In this document: piece after piece, positions 18,206 to 27,028 of the stretch
Numbering within the stretch: the first letter of the stretch is position 1
Layout: the number at the start of each line of letters is the position of its first letter
Source of the DNA: Halostagnicola sp. A56
GTDB taxonomy: Archaea; Halobacteriota; Halobacteria; Halobacteriales; Natrialbaceae
NCBI RefSeq assembly: GCF_000691505.1
Contig: NZ_JMIP02000014.1
Coordinates: 423,943-487,942 of the forward strand
Length of the DNA stretch: 64,000 nucleotides
Direction of reading: 5' to 3'
Program-made: the position numbers and the translations under genes
The notes under the pieces: model-generated
What the model saw: only the letters and a program-made list of their open reading frames with translations
What the model was told of the DNA's origin: nothing
Databases searched by the model: none

Positions 18206-18490
18206 CTATCGCCGCGCTTCGAGTTCGTCCTCGAGTTCTGTGAGATCCATGTCTTTCATCGAGAGCAAAACCAGCAGGTGATAGACGATATCGGCGGCTT
18301 CGGAGGCGATCTCCTCGCGGTCGTCGTCTTTGGCGGCCAACACCAGTTCGGTCGATTCCTCGCCGAGTTTCTCCAGCACGGCGTTTTCCCCCTTCTCGTG
18401 GGTAAACAGCGACGCGGTGTAGGAGTCGTCGGGTAGCGTTTCCTTGCGGTCTTCGATGACGGCGAACAGCTCCGCGAGTGTCTCGTCCAT
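18206..18490 (-). CDS. hisE: Phosphoribosyl-ATP pyrophosphatase
   Basis: HisE converts phosphoribosyl-ATP to phosphoribosyl-AMP plus pyrophosphate, the second step of histidine biosynthesis. The 94-residue stand-alone enzyme has the MazG-like metal-binding pattern EKGENAVLEKLGEESTELV (residues 32-50) and EAADIVYHLLVLL. It follows directly on the stop codon of the DUF151 gene, with no intervening bases, so the two are co-transcribed. No other his gene is in the window. Confidence 0.95.
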   Translation of the reverse strand: MDETLAELFAVIEDRKETLPDDSYTASLFTHEKGENAVLEKLGEESTELVLAAKDDDREEIASEAADIVYHLLVLLSMKDMDLTELEDELEARR

Positions 18491-18958
18491 TTATAATTCA
18501 CCGGGAACGTCACGGATGTCTTCGAGTTCGGCGAACTTCTCGCTGTCGTCTCGGCCGTCCTCGAAAACCGCCTCCGTCACCTCGATCGGGACGTTGGTTC
18601 GGGCCGCGAGCGCGAGCGAATCGCTCGGTCTGGCGTCGATCACGGTCTCACCGCGGGGCGTGTCGACGTGAATGTCCGCGATGTAGGTGCCGCCCTGCCC
18701 GTCGGCGCGCTCTTCGATCTCGTTGACGACGACGCGATCGACTCGTCCGCCGAGTTCCTCCATCACGTCGAGCAGGAGGTCGTGAGTCAGCGGCCGACCG
18801 ATGTCCTCGGCCTCGAGCCCTCGAGCGATGCTCGTCGCCTCGTTGAAGCCGATGAAGATCGGCACGATGTCCTCCTCACCGTCGACGGCGAGGATCAAGA
18901 CCGGGACCGGGCCCTGCTGGGTGCCCGCGACGCGGACGGCGTCGATGGACGCGTTCAT
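18491..18958 (-). CDS. Bifunctional nuclease-family protein (DUF151)
   Basis: The 155-residue protein belongs to the DUF151 family, which includes the plant bifunctional DNase/RNase BBD. Recognisable parts are VPVLILAVDGEEDIVPIFIG (about residues 18-37), the RPLTHDLL motif and DARPSDSLALAAR (about 115-127). The frame is open upstream, but MNASIDAVRVAG is the conserved start. The stop TAA at 18491 abuts the ATG of hisE. Confidence 0.9.
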   Translation of the reverse strand: MNASIDAVRVAGTQQGPVPVLILAVDGEEDIVPIFIGFNEATSIARGLEAEDIGRPLTHDLLLDVMEELGGRVDRVVVNEIEERADGQGGTYIADIHVDTPRGETVIDARPSDSLALAARTNVPIEVTEAVFEDGRDDSEKFAELEDIRDVPGEL

Positions 18959-19044
18959 ATCACGATACACGAAGGCGAACGGCAAAAGTCTGTACGCCTG
19001 CAACCGTCGTCTCTCGCGGAGCCACGGGCGGGTCGTCCGCTGTT

Positions 19045-19659
19045 CTACTCGAGTTCCGGCACCGACGCGCCCTCGGTCTCGAAAAACGCCAGTTCGTGAA
19101 TCCGTTCGTCGGTCGTCAACTCGGGATGAAAGGAGGTTCCGACGACGGGGCCGTCCCGCACCGCGACCGGGTTCTCGTCCCACGATGCGAGGACCGCCGC
19201 GCCGCCCACGTCGTCGATCACCGGCGCGCGGATGAACACGGCGGGAAACGGCTCGTCGTCGGCGAGTCCCGACACCTCGAGGGGCGCTTCGAAGCTGTCT
19301 TTCTGCCGACCGAACGCGTTTCGCTCGACGGTCACGTCGATCAGATCGAGCGTTTCGACGCGCTCGTCGCCCGCGTCGCTCGAGGCGACGATGAGCCCGG
19401 CGCAGGTCGCGAACAGCGGCTTCCCGGCGGCGACGTGGTCGCGGATCTCTCCGGCGATCCCCTCCGAGTGAACGAGCCTCGAAATGGTCGTCGACTCGCC
19501 GCCGGGCATCGCGAGCAGGTCGCAGTCGGGGACGATACCCGATTCGCGGACCTCGCGGACCTCGACTGATTCGCCGTGGGCCGCACTCGCCCGCTCGATC
19601 GCGGCTGCGTGTTCGGAGACATCGCCCTGCACGGCGACGACGCCCGCTATCAGTGACAT
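19045..19659 (-). CDS. pdxT: Pyridoxal 5'-phosphate synthase glutaminase subunit
   Basis: PdxT hydrolyses glutamine and channels ammonia to PdxS for PLP synthesis. The 204-residue class I glutaminase has GGEST (about 53-57), the nucleophile Cys in FATCAGLI (about 85) and His-Glu in SFHPE (about 176-180), which complete the triad. It lies 96 bp downstream of the Sec61-beta gene on the same strand. PdxS is not in the window. Confidence 0.95.
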   Translation of the reverse strand: MSLIAGVVAVQGDVSEHAAAIERASAAHGESVEVREVRESGIVPDCDLLAMPGGESTTISRLVHSEGIAGEIRDHVAAGKPLFATCAGLIVASSDAGDERVETLDLIDVTVERNAFGRQKDSFEAPLEVSGLADDEPFPAVFIRAPVIDDVGGAAVLASWDENPVAVRDGPVVGTSFHPELTTDERIHELAFFETEGASVPELE

Positions 19660-19755
19660 AGCCGGAGTAGTGCGACCAGCGTGAAAAATCTCGCGTCAGC
19701 GAACGGACCTGCTGCTCGAAGGGTGATTCGGGACCCTCGAGAAACGACGACGACG

Positions 19756-19917
19756 TTACGAGACGAACGTCAGCAACTGGACGAGCACGCCGAGCATGAC
19801 GCCCGTCGCGATGACGGTCTTGGGGTCGATGCGAATCGCGTTCGAGTCTTCGGAGTCGAAGTACCGGATGAGACCGGCACTGGACATCAGCCCGCCAGTG
19901 TTCTGTCCTTTATCCAT
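19756..19917 (-). CDS. Preprotein translocase subunit Sec61-beta
   Basis: This is a 53-residue protein. It reads [20 protein letters not shown], then an acidic [10 protein letters not shown], then one C-terminal membrane helix (residues 35-53) with no lumenal tail. That layout, including the [13 protein letters not shown] block, is diagnostic of archaeal Sec61-beta, the small tail-anchored subunit of the SecYEG/Sec61 channel. It is encoded upstream of pdxT on the same strand. Confidence 0.95.
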   Translation of the reverse strand: MDKGQNTGGLMSSAGLIRYFDSEDSNAIRIDPKTVIATGVMLGVLVQLLTFVS

Positions 19918-20055
19918 ACCTCCTCTTTCGCTCGCCGGGCACTAAATCTTTCGACCGCCTGCACGATCCGCGATTTGCCGGCGTCGTCGGTTACGGCAAA
20001 GACCCAGCAGTGGGAAACCCTTATGCGCGCAGCGCGGGAAACTCCACTGAACGGT

Positions 20056-20325
20056 ATGACTGTCACACTTAAAGACTTCCACGCAGATTGGTGTGGCCCC
20101 TGCAAGACCCAGGATCCGATCCTCGAGGATCTCGAGGAAGACTGGGAGGGCCGATTCGAAGTCGAGAAAGTAAACGTCGACGAACAGCAAGACGTCGCAA
20201 ACGAGTATCAGGTGCGTTCGCTCCCGACGCTCGTCATCGAAAACGACGACGAGATCGTCGAGCGCTTCGTCGGTGTTACGCAGCGAGAAGACATCGAAGA
20301 CGCCCTCGAATCCGCCGGGGCCTGA
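20056..20325 (+). CDS. Minimal thioredoxin
   Basis: The 89-residue thioredoxin has its active site WCGPC at residues 12-16 and the cis-Pro in SLPTLVIE (about 57). The first strand and helix of a normal 105-residue thioredoxin are missing, so the active site sits right after the start. The open frame runs upstream to 19681, but that sequence overlaps the Sec61-beta gene antisense and has no thioredoxin similarity. I therefore keep the ATG at 20056. It probably acts as a cytosolic disulfide reductase. Confidence 0.9.
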   Translation: MTVTLKDFHADWCGPCKTQDPILEDLEEDWEGRFEVEKVNVDEQQDVANEYQVRSLPTLVIENDDEIVERFVGVTQREDIEDALESAGA

Positions 20326-20418
20326 TCGGAACGGCGCCGTCGATTCGCTTTTCCCGCCGCCGAACCGCGACCGGTTACCCGCGGGTCCGTCGCCGATTTC
20401 GATCCCTCTCGACGGCGG

Positions 20419-21084
20419 TTACTGGAACTTCACGCCGACGTCGTGTAACTCCTCGTTGTGTCGCGCGATGTTGATCACCAGCGGCGTGATGCTCTCGACC
20501 TCGGCCGCGTTCGCCAGCGGCCCCCCGTCGAGGGCGCGAAGCCCGTCTATTTCGTTCGCCAGCGCCGTGACCGCGTCCTTGGCGGCCCCCTCGCCGACGA
20601 CGATCGTATCGAGATCCAGGTCGTGCTCGAGGTTCGAGAGCTCGCCCGCCGCGAGGTTGTGAAACGCGCCGACGACCGGAACCTCGTCGGGTGTGCGGCC
20701 CGCCACGAGTTCGGTGACGCTGCCGGCAGACGGCGGGTGGTAGTGCATGCCGTCCTCGTCACCTTTCATCCCGACGGCGGGGGTGACGAGGACCGTGTCC
20801 GCGTCGAGTTTTTCCGCGACGGCGTCGACGGTGTCGCCGGCGTAGTAGGGCGGTACCGAGAGGACGACGATGTCCGCCCGATCGGTCGCCATCTCGTTCG
20901 TAAAGCCCTTGATCGACGCTTCCACGCCGCGCGCTTCGAGCGTTTCCTCGTAGCCCTCGACCGCGTCTCGAGCCTTTTCGGGGTCTCGAGAGCCGATCAG
21001 GATCTCGTGGTCGGTGTCGTGTGCAAACCGGAGCGCGAGTCCCTCTCCGATGTCGCCGGTTCCGCCGAGTAGTGCGATGCGCAT
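20419..21084 (-). CDS. npdG: NADPH-dependent F420 reductase
   Basis: The 221-residue enzyme transfers hydride between NADP(H) and coenzyme F420. The N-terminal dinucleotide fold is MRIALLGGTGDIGEGLALR, and the F420-binding region includes GAFHNLAAGELSN (about residues 139-151). The length fits archaeal Fno. With cofE and a Mer-like gene 13 kb away, the window provides F420 synthesis, reduction and use. Confidence 0.93.
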   Translation of the reverse strand: MRIALLGGTGDIGEGLALRFAHDTDHEILIGSRDPEKARDAVEGYEETLEARGVEASIKGFTNEMATDRADIVVLSVPPYYAGDTVDAVAEKLDADTVLVTPAVGMKGDEDGMHYHPPSAGSVTELVAGRTPDEVPVVGAFHNLAAGELSNLEHDLDLDTIVVGEGAAKDAVTALANEIDGLRALDGGPLANAAEVESITPLVINIARHNEELHDVGVKFQ

Positions 21085-21234
21085 GTCTCTCCATCAGTGT
21101 GGCATCCGAATAAAGGGTGGGAGGATGGCCGAACTCGCCGGAACCGTGGCTGGCAGTTGAGTCGCTCGGTGTCGGTTCCGGCGGGCGGCCTTCGCTCGCA
21201 CCACATATTTGTCACTGCGGATGTCAGTTCCGCT

Positions 21235-21636
21235 ATGGTGATCTCCGTATCGGCCCGAACCCGGCGCGCAGTGTTGTTCGCCTGTCTGGCGTTTCTCGTC
21301 CTCTCGAGCGCGTCCGATCTCCTCGCACACGGCTCGAGCGCGTGGCTCTGGGTCGTGGGGTACGCCTTCGGCTCGTTCCTCCTCGTCGGCCCGGTCGTCT
21401 GGATCGCTCGCGATCGCATTTCGGCTTCTCGTCGCGAGGCTCTCCTGTACCCAGTTTTCGGGGCAGTCTTTCTCTGTTTCGTCCTCGCTTTCGGGGTCGA
21501 ACTCGCGCTGGGCGGCGCGTTGTTCTTCTTCGACGCGGGGACCGTCGGCAGTATCGCCGGCTTGGCGCTCGCGTACCTCCTCGAGCGGACCGTCGTCCCC
21601 GAACGCCTTCGGGCTCCCGAGCACAGGCGAACGTAG
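21235..21636 (+). CDS. Membrane protein of unknown function
   Basis: The 133-residue protein has four hydrophobic segments (about residues 9-30, 35-55, 65-90 and 95-115) and a short polar tail. It was started at MVISVSART because upstream residues are not membrane-like. No motif is recognised. It is divergent from npdG with about 150 bp between them. Confidence 0.7.
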   Translation: MVISVSARTRRAVLFACLAFLVLSSASDLLAHGSSAWLWVVGYAFGSFLLVGPVVWIARDRISASRREALLYPVFGAVFLCFVLAFGVELALGGALFFFDAGTVGSIAGLALAYLLERTVVPERLRAPEHRRT

Positions 21637-21735
21637 GCGCTTCGAAACGGGCGATCGCAGTCGGTTCGAACAGGTGATCGCGGGCGGTTCGAACGCGGAT
21701 AGTCAGGCGCTTCGACCGCGGGCGACGGCGACGAG

Positions 21736-21996
21736 TCACGGCGCGTTATCTTCGTCCGGATCCATCGCCGCGCCGATCTCGCCGCCGTCGTAGGCGTCCC
21801 GATTCCGCAACTCGCGAACCCGCTGCTCGAGTCGGTTTTCGAGCGTCCGCCGGTGGTCCTGATCCACGCCGGGGTCGTCCGTTAGCTCCGAGAGATCTCG
21901 GCGGGCGCGCTCGAGCAGTTCGACGGCCGCGCCGGTCTCGAGGTCTGTGGCTCGCTCGAGGTCGGACTCGACGTCTGGAAGGTTCCGATCCGTCAT
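21736..21996 (-). CDS. Small acidic helical protein, haloarchaeal conserved
   Basis: The 86-residue protein is highly charged and predicted to be alpha-helical (LERATDLETGAAVELLERAR, then RRTLENRLEQRVRELRNRD). It ends in an acidic tail and contains no cysteine or membrane segment. It resembles the small two-helix proteins common in haloarchaea. The longer upstream frame runs antisense through the GDPD promoter region and was rejected. The function is unknown. Confidence 0.75.
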   Translation of the reverse strand: MTDRNLPDVESDLERATDLETGAAVELLERARRDLSELTDDPGVDQDHRRTLENRLEQRVRELRNRDAYDGGEIGAAMDPDEDNAP

Positions 21997-22153
21997 GGAC
22001 GGTGTCTCGACGGGAAGCGGTTTCAAGGTTTGTGCGGCTGTTCGCCGCTCGGTCAACGGAGACCGCCCTCGAGGGACGAGTGGCGTTCCGGTCGAGAACA
22101 GATGCCGCTCTCGGGGAACAGATACAACGGGACCGCCTGCGTTCGTTCGTCCA

Positions 22154-22987
22154 ATGACCGAGCCCGCCGTCATCGCGCATCGCGGATTCGCCGGCGTCGC
22201 CCCCGAGAACACCGTCGCCGCGGCGCGAACCGTCGCCGAGCACACCGAGGCGTCGATGCTCGAGATCGACGTTCAGCCAGCGGCCTGTGGCACGCCGGTC
22301 GTGATCCACGACGAGCGACTCGAGGGGGTCCGCGACGGGCGGCCACTGACCAATGCGGAGGGCCTCGTCTGGGAGACGGATCTCGAGAACATTCGGGACG
22401 CGAGGGTGCTCGGAACCGACGAAACGGTGCCGACGCTCGCGGCGTTTCTCGAGGCGGTTCCGCCGTCGATGGCGATCAACGTCGAGTTGAAAAATCCCGG
22501 TACGGCGGCGATTCGGTTCGGCGAATCGCTCTCCGAAGACGACCGCAGGGAGCAAACGGCGGTCTGGGAGCCGTTCATCGAACGGGTCGTCGCCGACTGC
22601 GACGCCTTCGCCGGCGAGATCCTCTTTTCGTCGTTCTGCGAGGGCGCACTCGCGGCCGTTCGCGATACCGCGCCAGCCTACGCCGCTGCCCCGCTGATTT
22701 GGGACGACCTCGAGGCGGGCCTCGAAATCGCCCGCCGGTACGACTGCGAGGCGATCCACCCGCCGCGAAACGCCATCGCGGGAACGGGACTTTCGGGGAC
22801 CGAGTACGCCGGTTTCTCGAGGGGCGACGAGCCGGCTTTCGACCTGCTCGAGACCGCCCACGACGAGGGGCGGGCGGTGAACGTCTGGACCGCCGAGACG
22901 TGGACTCAGTTCGACCAGCTCGCCGAGGCGGGCGTTGATGGAATCATCGCCGACTATCCTGGGTTGGGAACGACCTCAAGCCGCTGA
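22154..22987 (+). CDS. Glycerophosphodiester phosphodiesterase family protein
   Basis: The 277-residue TIM-barrel enzyme has HRGFAGVAPENT (residues 8-19), LEIDVQ (about 36-41) and VIHDERL (about 49-55), which supply the metal-binding Glu/Asp and catalytic His pair of GDPD enzymes. The end GIIADYPG is also typical. The likely reaction releases an alcohol from glycerophosphodiesters during lipid turnover. No signal peptide is present. Confidence 0.92.
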   Translation: MTEPAVIAHRGFAGVAPENTVAAARTVAEHTEASMLEIDVQPAACGTPVVIHDERLEGVRDGRPLTNAEGLVWETDLENIRDARVLGTDETVPTLAAFLEAVPPSMAINVELKNPGTAAIRFGESLSEDDRREQTAVWEPFIERVVADCDAFAGEILFSSFCEGALAAVRDTAPAYAAAPLIWDDLEAGLEIARRYDCEAIHPPRNAIAGTGLSGTEYAGFSRGDEPAFDLLETAHDEGRAVNVWTAETWTQFDQLAEAGVDGIIADYPGLGTTSSR

Positions 22988-23047
22988 TCTGGATTTCGAG
23001 CAGGTAGTTTGGGTCTCGACCCGCTTATCAAGGGTTCAAGTTGCTGA

Positions 23048-23674
23048 TCATGGTCTCGTCCGCACGACGCCAAGCCACCACGCGCCGACCTGCACGGCCA
23101 GTGCGACGGCCGCCGCTGCGTAGTCGTCGGTCAGCCAGCTCACATCGAACAGCACGACGGCGGCGAGGGGAACGAGCGCGAGTCCGGCGGCGAAGACGAA
23201 GGTGCGGACGAAGTCGTCTAACTCGAGTCCTAACCGTTCGAGCCCGCCGTAGAACGCGAGCCAGCCCGCCGCGATCGTCGAGACGAGGACGAATCCGGCG
23301 TTGAGAACGCCGCTGAACGGATCGACGGAGCCGACCGCGCTCGCGAGCGATCCGACCGCGAACTGGAGCGGGAGAAACGCGAGTGGCACGAGGAACACGG
23401 CCAACCAGACGAACGTCCAGGCGCCGGTCGGGTCCGCGCCGAGTCGGTCGTACCCGTCCTCGACGAGCCACGCCGTCCCGCAGAGGGCCATCGCGAACGC
23501 GACCGGCCAGAAGAGCCCGTTCGGGAGCGACCAGGTCCCGGTCGATAGGCTGACTCCTTCGTCGAGGACGACCGCTCCGACAAACACCAGCCAGAAGAGT
23601 CCGACGAGCGTGCCGAGCGAGCGGGAGAGGTCAGTGACGACGTTCCCGACGCTCGCTCGAACGGAATCCGTCAT
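23048..23674 (-). CDS. Polytopic membrane protein of unknown function
   Basis: The 208-residue protein has about six hydrophobic segments after a short N-terminal amphipathic stretch (VRASVGNVVTDLSRSLG). There is no recognisable motif. The start MTDSVRAS was preferred over an upstream extension that is basic and overlaps the intergenic region. Transport or structural roles are both possible. Confidence 0.75.
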   Translation of the reverse strand: MTDSVRASVGNVVTDLSRSLGTLVGLFWLVFVGAVVLDEGVSLSTGTWSLPNGLFWPVAFAMALCGTAWLVEDGYDRLGADPTGAWTFVWLAVFLVPLAFLPLQFAVGSLASAVGSVDPFSGVLNAGFVLVSTIAAGWLAFYGGLERLGLELDDFVRTFVFAAGLALVPLAAVVLFDVSWLTDDYAAAAVALAVQVGAWWLGVVRTRP

Positions 23675-23751
23675 TACTCTCCCCTTGTACCGGGTGTCAA
23701 ATAACTGTTCTGTCGCCGAGACGCGCCGATGCGAGTCGGCCAGACCGCCGC

Positions 23752-25356
23752 TTATCGGTCGCGATCGGACGCCGGTCCGGCGTCGCGGGTCGGCAGGTCG
23801 TCCGTCGCCGGTCCCTCGAGAAGCGTCCCGTCGGGATCGAACCGCGAGCCGTGACACGGACAGTCCCAGCTACACTCGGCGTCGTTCCAGTCGACGACGC
23901 AGTAGGTGTGCGGACAGACCGCGGAGACGGCGTGGAGGTCGCCGTCGGCGTCGCGCGCGATCGCGGTCGGCTTCGGCCCGTCGCGGACGACTCGCCCCTC
24001 GCCGCGCGCGATCGACTCGAGGTCGGGCGCGAACAGCGTTCGGAGCCAGTCGGTCGCGAACTGGCTCGCGGCGTCCGCGTTCTCCGTAATCGCGTCGGCC
24101 GCCGAGGGCTTGGGCGTGAACCGGAGCGGATCGAATAGATCGGCTTCCGGCGGGTGTTCGCCGTCGATGAGTCGGGCGAGCAGCCGACCGGCGGCGACGC
24201 CGTTCGTCATTCCCCAACCGCGAAAGCCGGTCGCGACGAAGACGTTCTCGGCGGCGACGCCGGCGCGGCCCACGAACGGCACGCGGTCTGCGGTCACGTA
24301 GTCCTGAGTCGACCACCGGTAGTCGATCGATTCGACGGAGAACCGCTCGCGCGCCCAGCGCTCGAGCCTGCGATACCGATCCGCGGTCGAACCACCCTGC
24401 CCAGTCTTGTGGTTTTCGCCCCCGACCAGCACGAGCGTCCCCTCTCCCTCGCGCTCGTGGTGGGTCCGAACCGAGCGGTAGGGCTCTCCAGGCCGGTAGT
24501 ACATCGCCGACGGCGGCTCGCCCCGAATTCGGAGGCCCAGCACGTAGGAGCGCTTTGGGCGCATTCTGGTGAAATAGCCCGCCCGATCGAGGATCGGGTA
24601 GCCCGTCGCGAGGACGACTGTCCCGGCCGTGACGGTCTGGCCGCGCTCCGTTCGGAGCCGACAGGGGTTCCCCGGCGTCACGTCCGTCACTCGAGTGCGT
24701 TCGTAGACGCCAGTCTGGCCGGCCGAATCCACGCTTTCGGCGTCATCGTTCGCGTCCCCGCCCTCGTGGATTTCCTCGGCGAGCGCGAGCAGGTATCGAC
24801 GCGGGTGAAACCACGCCTGGTCGTCGAATCGAAGCGCCGCGGCCGCCCGCTCGAACGGCGGCACCGACCGCACCTCGGTCGCCTCGAGCCCCGCCATCGC
24901 GGCCGCGTCGGCCTCCCGTTCGATCGCATCCGGTTCGTCGCCGTAGAGGTACGACGGCCGGCGTTCGAACCCGCAGTCGATCTCGAGGTCGTCGATCCTG
25001 CCCTCGACGATGTCGATCGCTCGCTCGTTTATCGACCCGTACTGTCGGGCGGCCTCGCGGCCGAACTCCCGGCGAAGGTGGTCGTATATCTGTCCGTGCT
25101 GGCTCGTCAGCTTCGCCGTCGACTTCCCGGTGACACCGGCGGCGATTCGGTCGCGCTCGAGGACGACGACCGACCGCCCGCGTTCTCGAAGCTCCATCGC
25201 CGTCGAGAGGCCGGCGATTCCCGCGCCGACGACGGCCGCGTCGACCGAGGGATTCGACTCGAGGGGGTCGAATGTCGTCTCGAGCGGGCTCGCGAGCCAG
25301 GGAGAGGTCGGCTCGCCGGGGAGATCGTCGTCGGGCCGCCTGAAAGTCTCGGGCAT
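23752..25356 (-). CDS. FAD-dependent oxidoreductase with C-terminal Rieske domain
   Basis: The 534-residue protein has a DAO-type FAD domain with the dinucleotide motif VVGAGIAGLS (about residues 42-51) and the ATGY and GFRGWGMTNG segments. A Rieske [2Fe-2S] domain starts near residue 455, with CPH (about 486-488) and CPCH (about 504-507) as cluster ligands. Proteins of this layout oxidise small amines or similar substrates, but the substrate is unknown. The ATG at 25356 was chosen over one ten codons upstream because of the conserved spacing to the FAD motif. Confidence 0.9.
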   Translation of the reverse strand: MPETFRRPDDDLPGEPTSPWLASPLETTFDPLESNPSVDAAVVGAGIAGLSTAMELRERGRSVVVLERDRIAAGVTGKSTAKLTSQHGQIYDHLRREFGREAARQYGSINERAIDIVEGRIDDLEIDCGFERRPSYLYGDEPDAIEREADAAAMAGLEATEVRSVPPFERAAAALRFDDQAWFHPRRYLLALAEEIHEGGDANDDAESVDSAGQTGVYERTRVTDVTPGNPCRLRTERGQTVTAGTVVLATGYPILDRAGYFTRMRPKRSYVLGLRIRGEPPSAMYYRPGEPYRSVRTHHEREGEGTLVLVGGENHKTGQGGSTADRYRRLERWARERFSVESIDYRWSTQDYVTADRVPFVGRAGVAAENVFVATGFRGWGMTNGVAAGRLLARLIDGEHPPEADLFDPLRFTPKPSAADAITENADAASQFATDWLRTLFAPDLESIARGEGRVVRDGPKPTAIARDADGDLHAVSAVCPHTYCVVDWNDAECSWDCPCHGSRFDPDGTLLEGPATDDLPTRDAGPASDRDR

Positions 25357-25514
25357 CTGACCCGGCGATACCACGGCGGACGGCAAAAACGGACGGGGCG
25401 CGCTACAGCGGGGTGCAGTGATCGGACTGCCGAAACATTGCCTGATATTGGGAACTTCGCCGTTCGTAACCGCGGTTCGGAGCTATTTTCCGTCACGTCT
25501 CCAACAGAACGGCA

Positions 25515-25871
25515 ATGGCTGGGGATGGCCACTTGGGCGAGCGAGGGCTCTGGAGTGGCCTCTCGTATATCGGGCTCGGGCTGGTGGCACTGTGGTTCTT
25601 CGAGTTTCACGGGGACTCGGCTACAATCGCCGAGGTGATCCCATGTCTCGCACTGGTTGGTATCGGCGTTGCGGATGCACTCGCGCCGCGGTTGTCGCCC
25701 CTGTTCGCGGATCTGAACCGCTACTGGACCGGCCTGTTCTGGTCGCTCTGTGGGCTCGGTATCGTCGGCCTCGCCGTCGTGAGCTCGGGCGCTACCGGCA
25801 GGTGGCTCAGTGGTATCGTCCTCGGCGGGGGTCTCGTCCTCTACGGGCTGTTCGTCGCAGCGGACTGGTAG
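25515..25871 (+). CDS. Small membrane protein of unknown function
   Basis: The 118-residue protein has four hydrophobic segments (about 13-30, 40-55, 70-90 and 95-115) and charged loops. No motif is recognised. It is divergent from the FAD/Rieske gene. Confidence 0.7.
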   Translation: MAGDGHLGERGLWSGLSYIGLGLVALWFFEFHGDSATIAEVIPCLALVGIGVADALAPRLSPLFADLNRYWTGLFWSLCGLGIVGLAVVSSGATGRWLSGIVLGGGLVLYGLFVAADW

Positions 25872-25937
25872 CCCGCTCTTGTAGGTATCAATCGATTCGT
25901 GGCCACGAGTTGAAATCGATCTTTCACCGAGAATCCG

Positions 25938-26888
25938 CTACTCCTCGAGTGCGTCCGGCACTTCGTTTACCGACTCGAGGACGAGCGATGCGCCCTCGCT
26001 CTCGTACTTCCGTCGCCCGTCGTCGCCGGTCAACCCGCCGGTGAGGACGCCGATCCCGTGGTAGGTCCGATCCGGGTCCGCCTCGCTCGCGTTGACGGCC
26101 GTCCGCACGTCGTCGAGCGTGTCGCCGACGAAGACGACGGTCTCGGCCTCGAACTGCGCCGCGAGGGTCGTCAGCGCGTGCGGGTGCGGTTTGCCTTCCT
26201 CCCAGTCGTCCATCGTGAACCGGTCGCCGGGATCGATCTCGAGGCCGACCCGCTCGAGGGCGATTTCGGCTTCGGCCTCCGGTCGCCCGGTCACGACGCC
26301 CACGTCGTAGCCGTCGGTCAGCCGCTCTCGAGTGTCGTTCTCGAGCAAGACCGGTTCGTCGTGGATGAACCCGCGCGTTTCGCTCTCGGGCTCGCCGCCC
26401 TCGAGCCCGCGGTAGAGGTCGCTCCCGAGATAGAGCTGCTGGAAAACGTCCCGGAGGCGGTCGCGATCCCAGCGGTCGGTCACGCGCTGGGTCGCCGTCG
26501 CGCCGATCCCCTCGCGGACGACCGTCGTCGCGGCCTCGAGGCCCCCGCCGTTTTCGGCGATCTCGTCGGTGAAGGTGTCGATCGAGCCGCGGTAGCCTTC
26601 CTCGGTCGCCAGCACGTACAGCGCCGCGGCGTACGTGAGTTCCCAGTCGTTGTTGAACCCGCCGGCGTCCTTGAACTGCTGGATGTCCGCCTTCCGAATG
26701 GTCCGGTCGTAGACCCGTTCGACGGACTCGATGATCGCGCGCCGGTAGGAGTTTTCGACGTCGACGAGCACGCCGTCGATATCGAGGACGACCGCGTCGG
26801 CGTCGATGGCGACGCTCGCGGTCACATCGTCGCCCTCGGTCGGGGTCCTCCCGCCGTCGTCTTCGTTCGCACTCTCGGCTGTAGTCAT
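25938..26888 (-). CDS. HAD-superfamily hydrolase, TIGR01548 type
   Basis: The 316-residue protein has an acidic N-terminal extension of about 30 residues and then a HAD fold with the nucleophile motif [11 protein letters not shown] (about residues 34-44). Motif II is the VTGRP segment (about 200) and motif IV the VFVGDTLDD segment (about 256-264). It resembles the TIGR01548 clade of subfamily IA phosphatases known in haloarchaea. The substrate is unknown. It is divergently transcribed from the MATE exporter gene. Confidence 0.9.
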   Translation of the reverse strand: MTTAESANEDDGGRTPTEGDDVTASVAIDADAVVLDIDGVLVDVENSYRRAIIESVERVYDRTIRKADIQQFKDAGGFNNDWELTYAAALYVLATEEGYRGSIDTFTDEIAENGGGLEAATTVVREGIGATATQRVTDRWDRDRLRDVFQQLYLGSDLYRGLEGGEPESETRGFIHDEPVLLENDTRERLTDGYDVGVVTGRPEAEAEIALERVGLEIDPGDRFTMDDWEEGKPHPHALTTLAAQFEAETVVFVGDTLDDVRTAVNASEADPDRTYHGIGVLTGGLTGDDGRRKYESEGASLVLESVNEVPDALEE

Positions 26889-27028
26889 ACGTCGAGCAAC
26901 GGGCTCGAGGTGATAAAACGCGCCGAATCCGTCCGGTCGCTCGGTCGGTCATGACCGTCTCCCGGCGACTGCCGGGATTCGCGCTCGAACCAGCAGATGG
27001 AAGTCGGCGTCTCCGCTACAGACACTCA

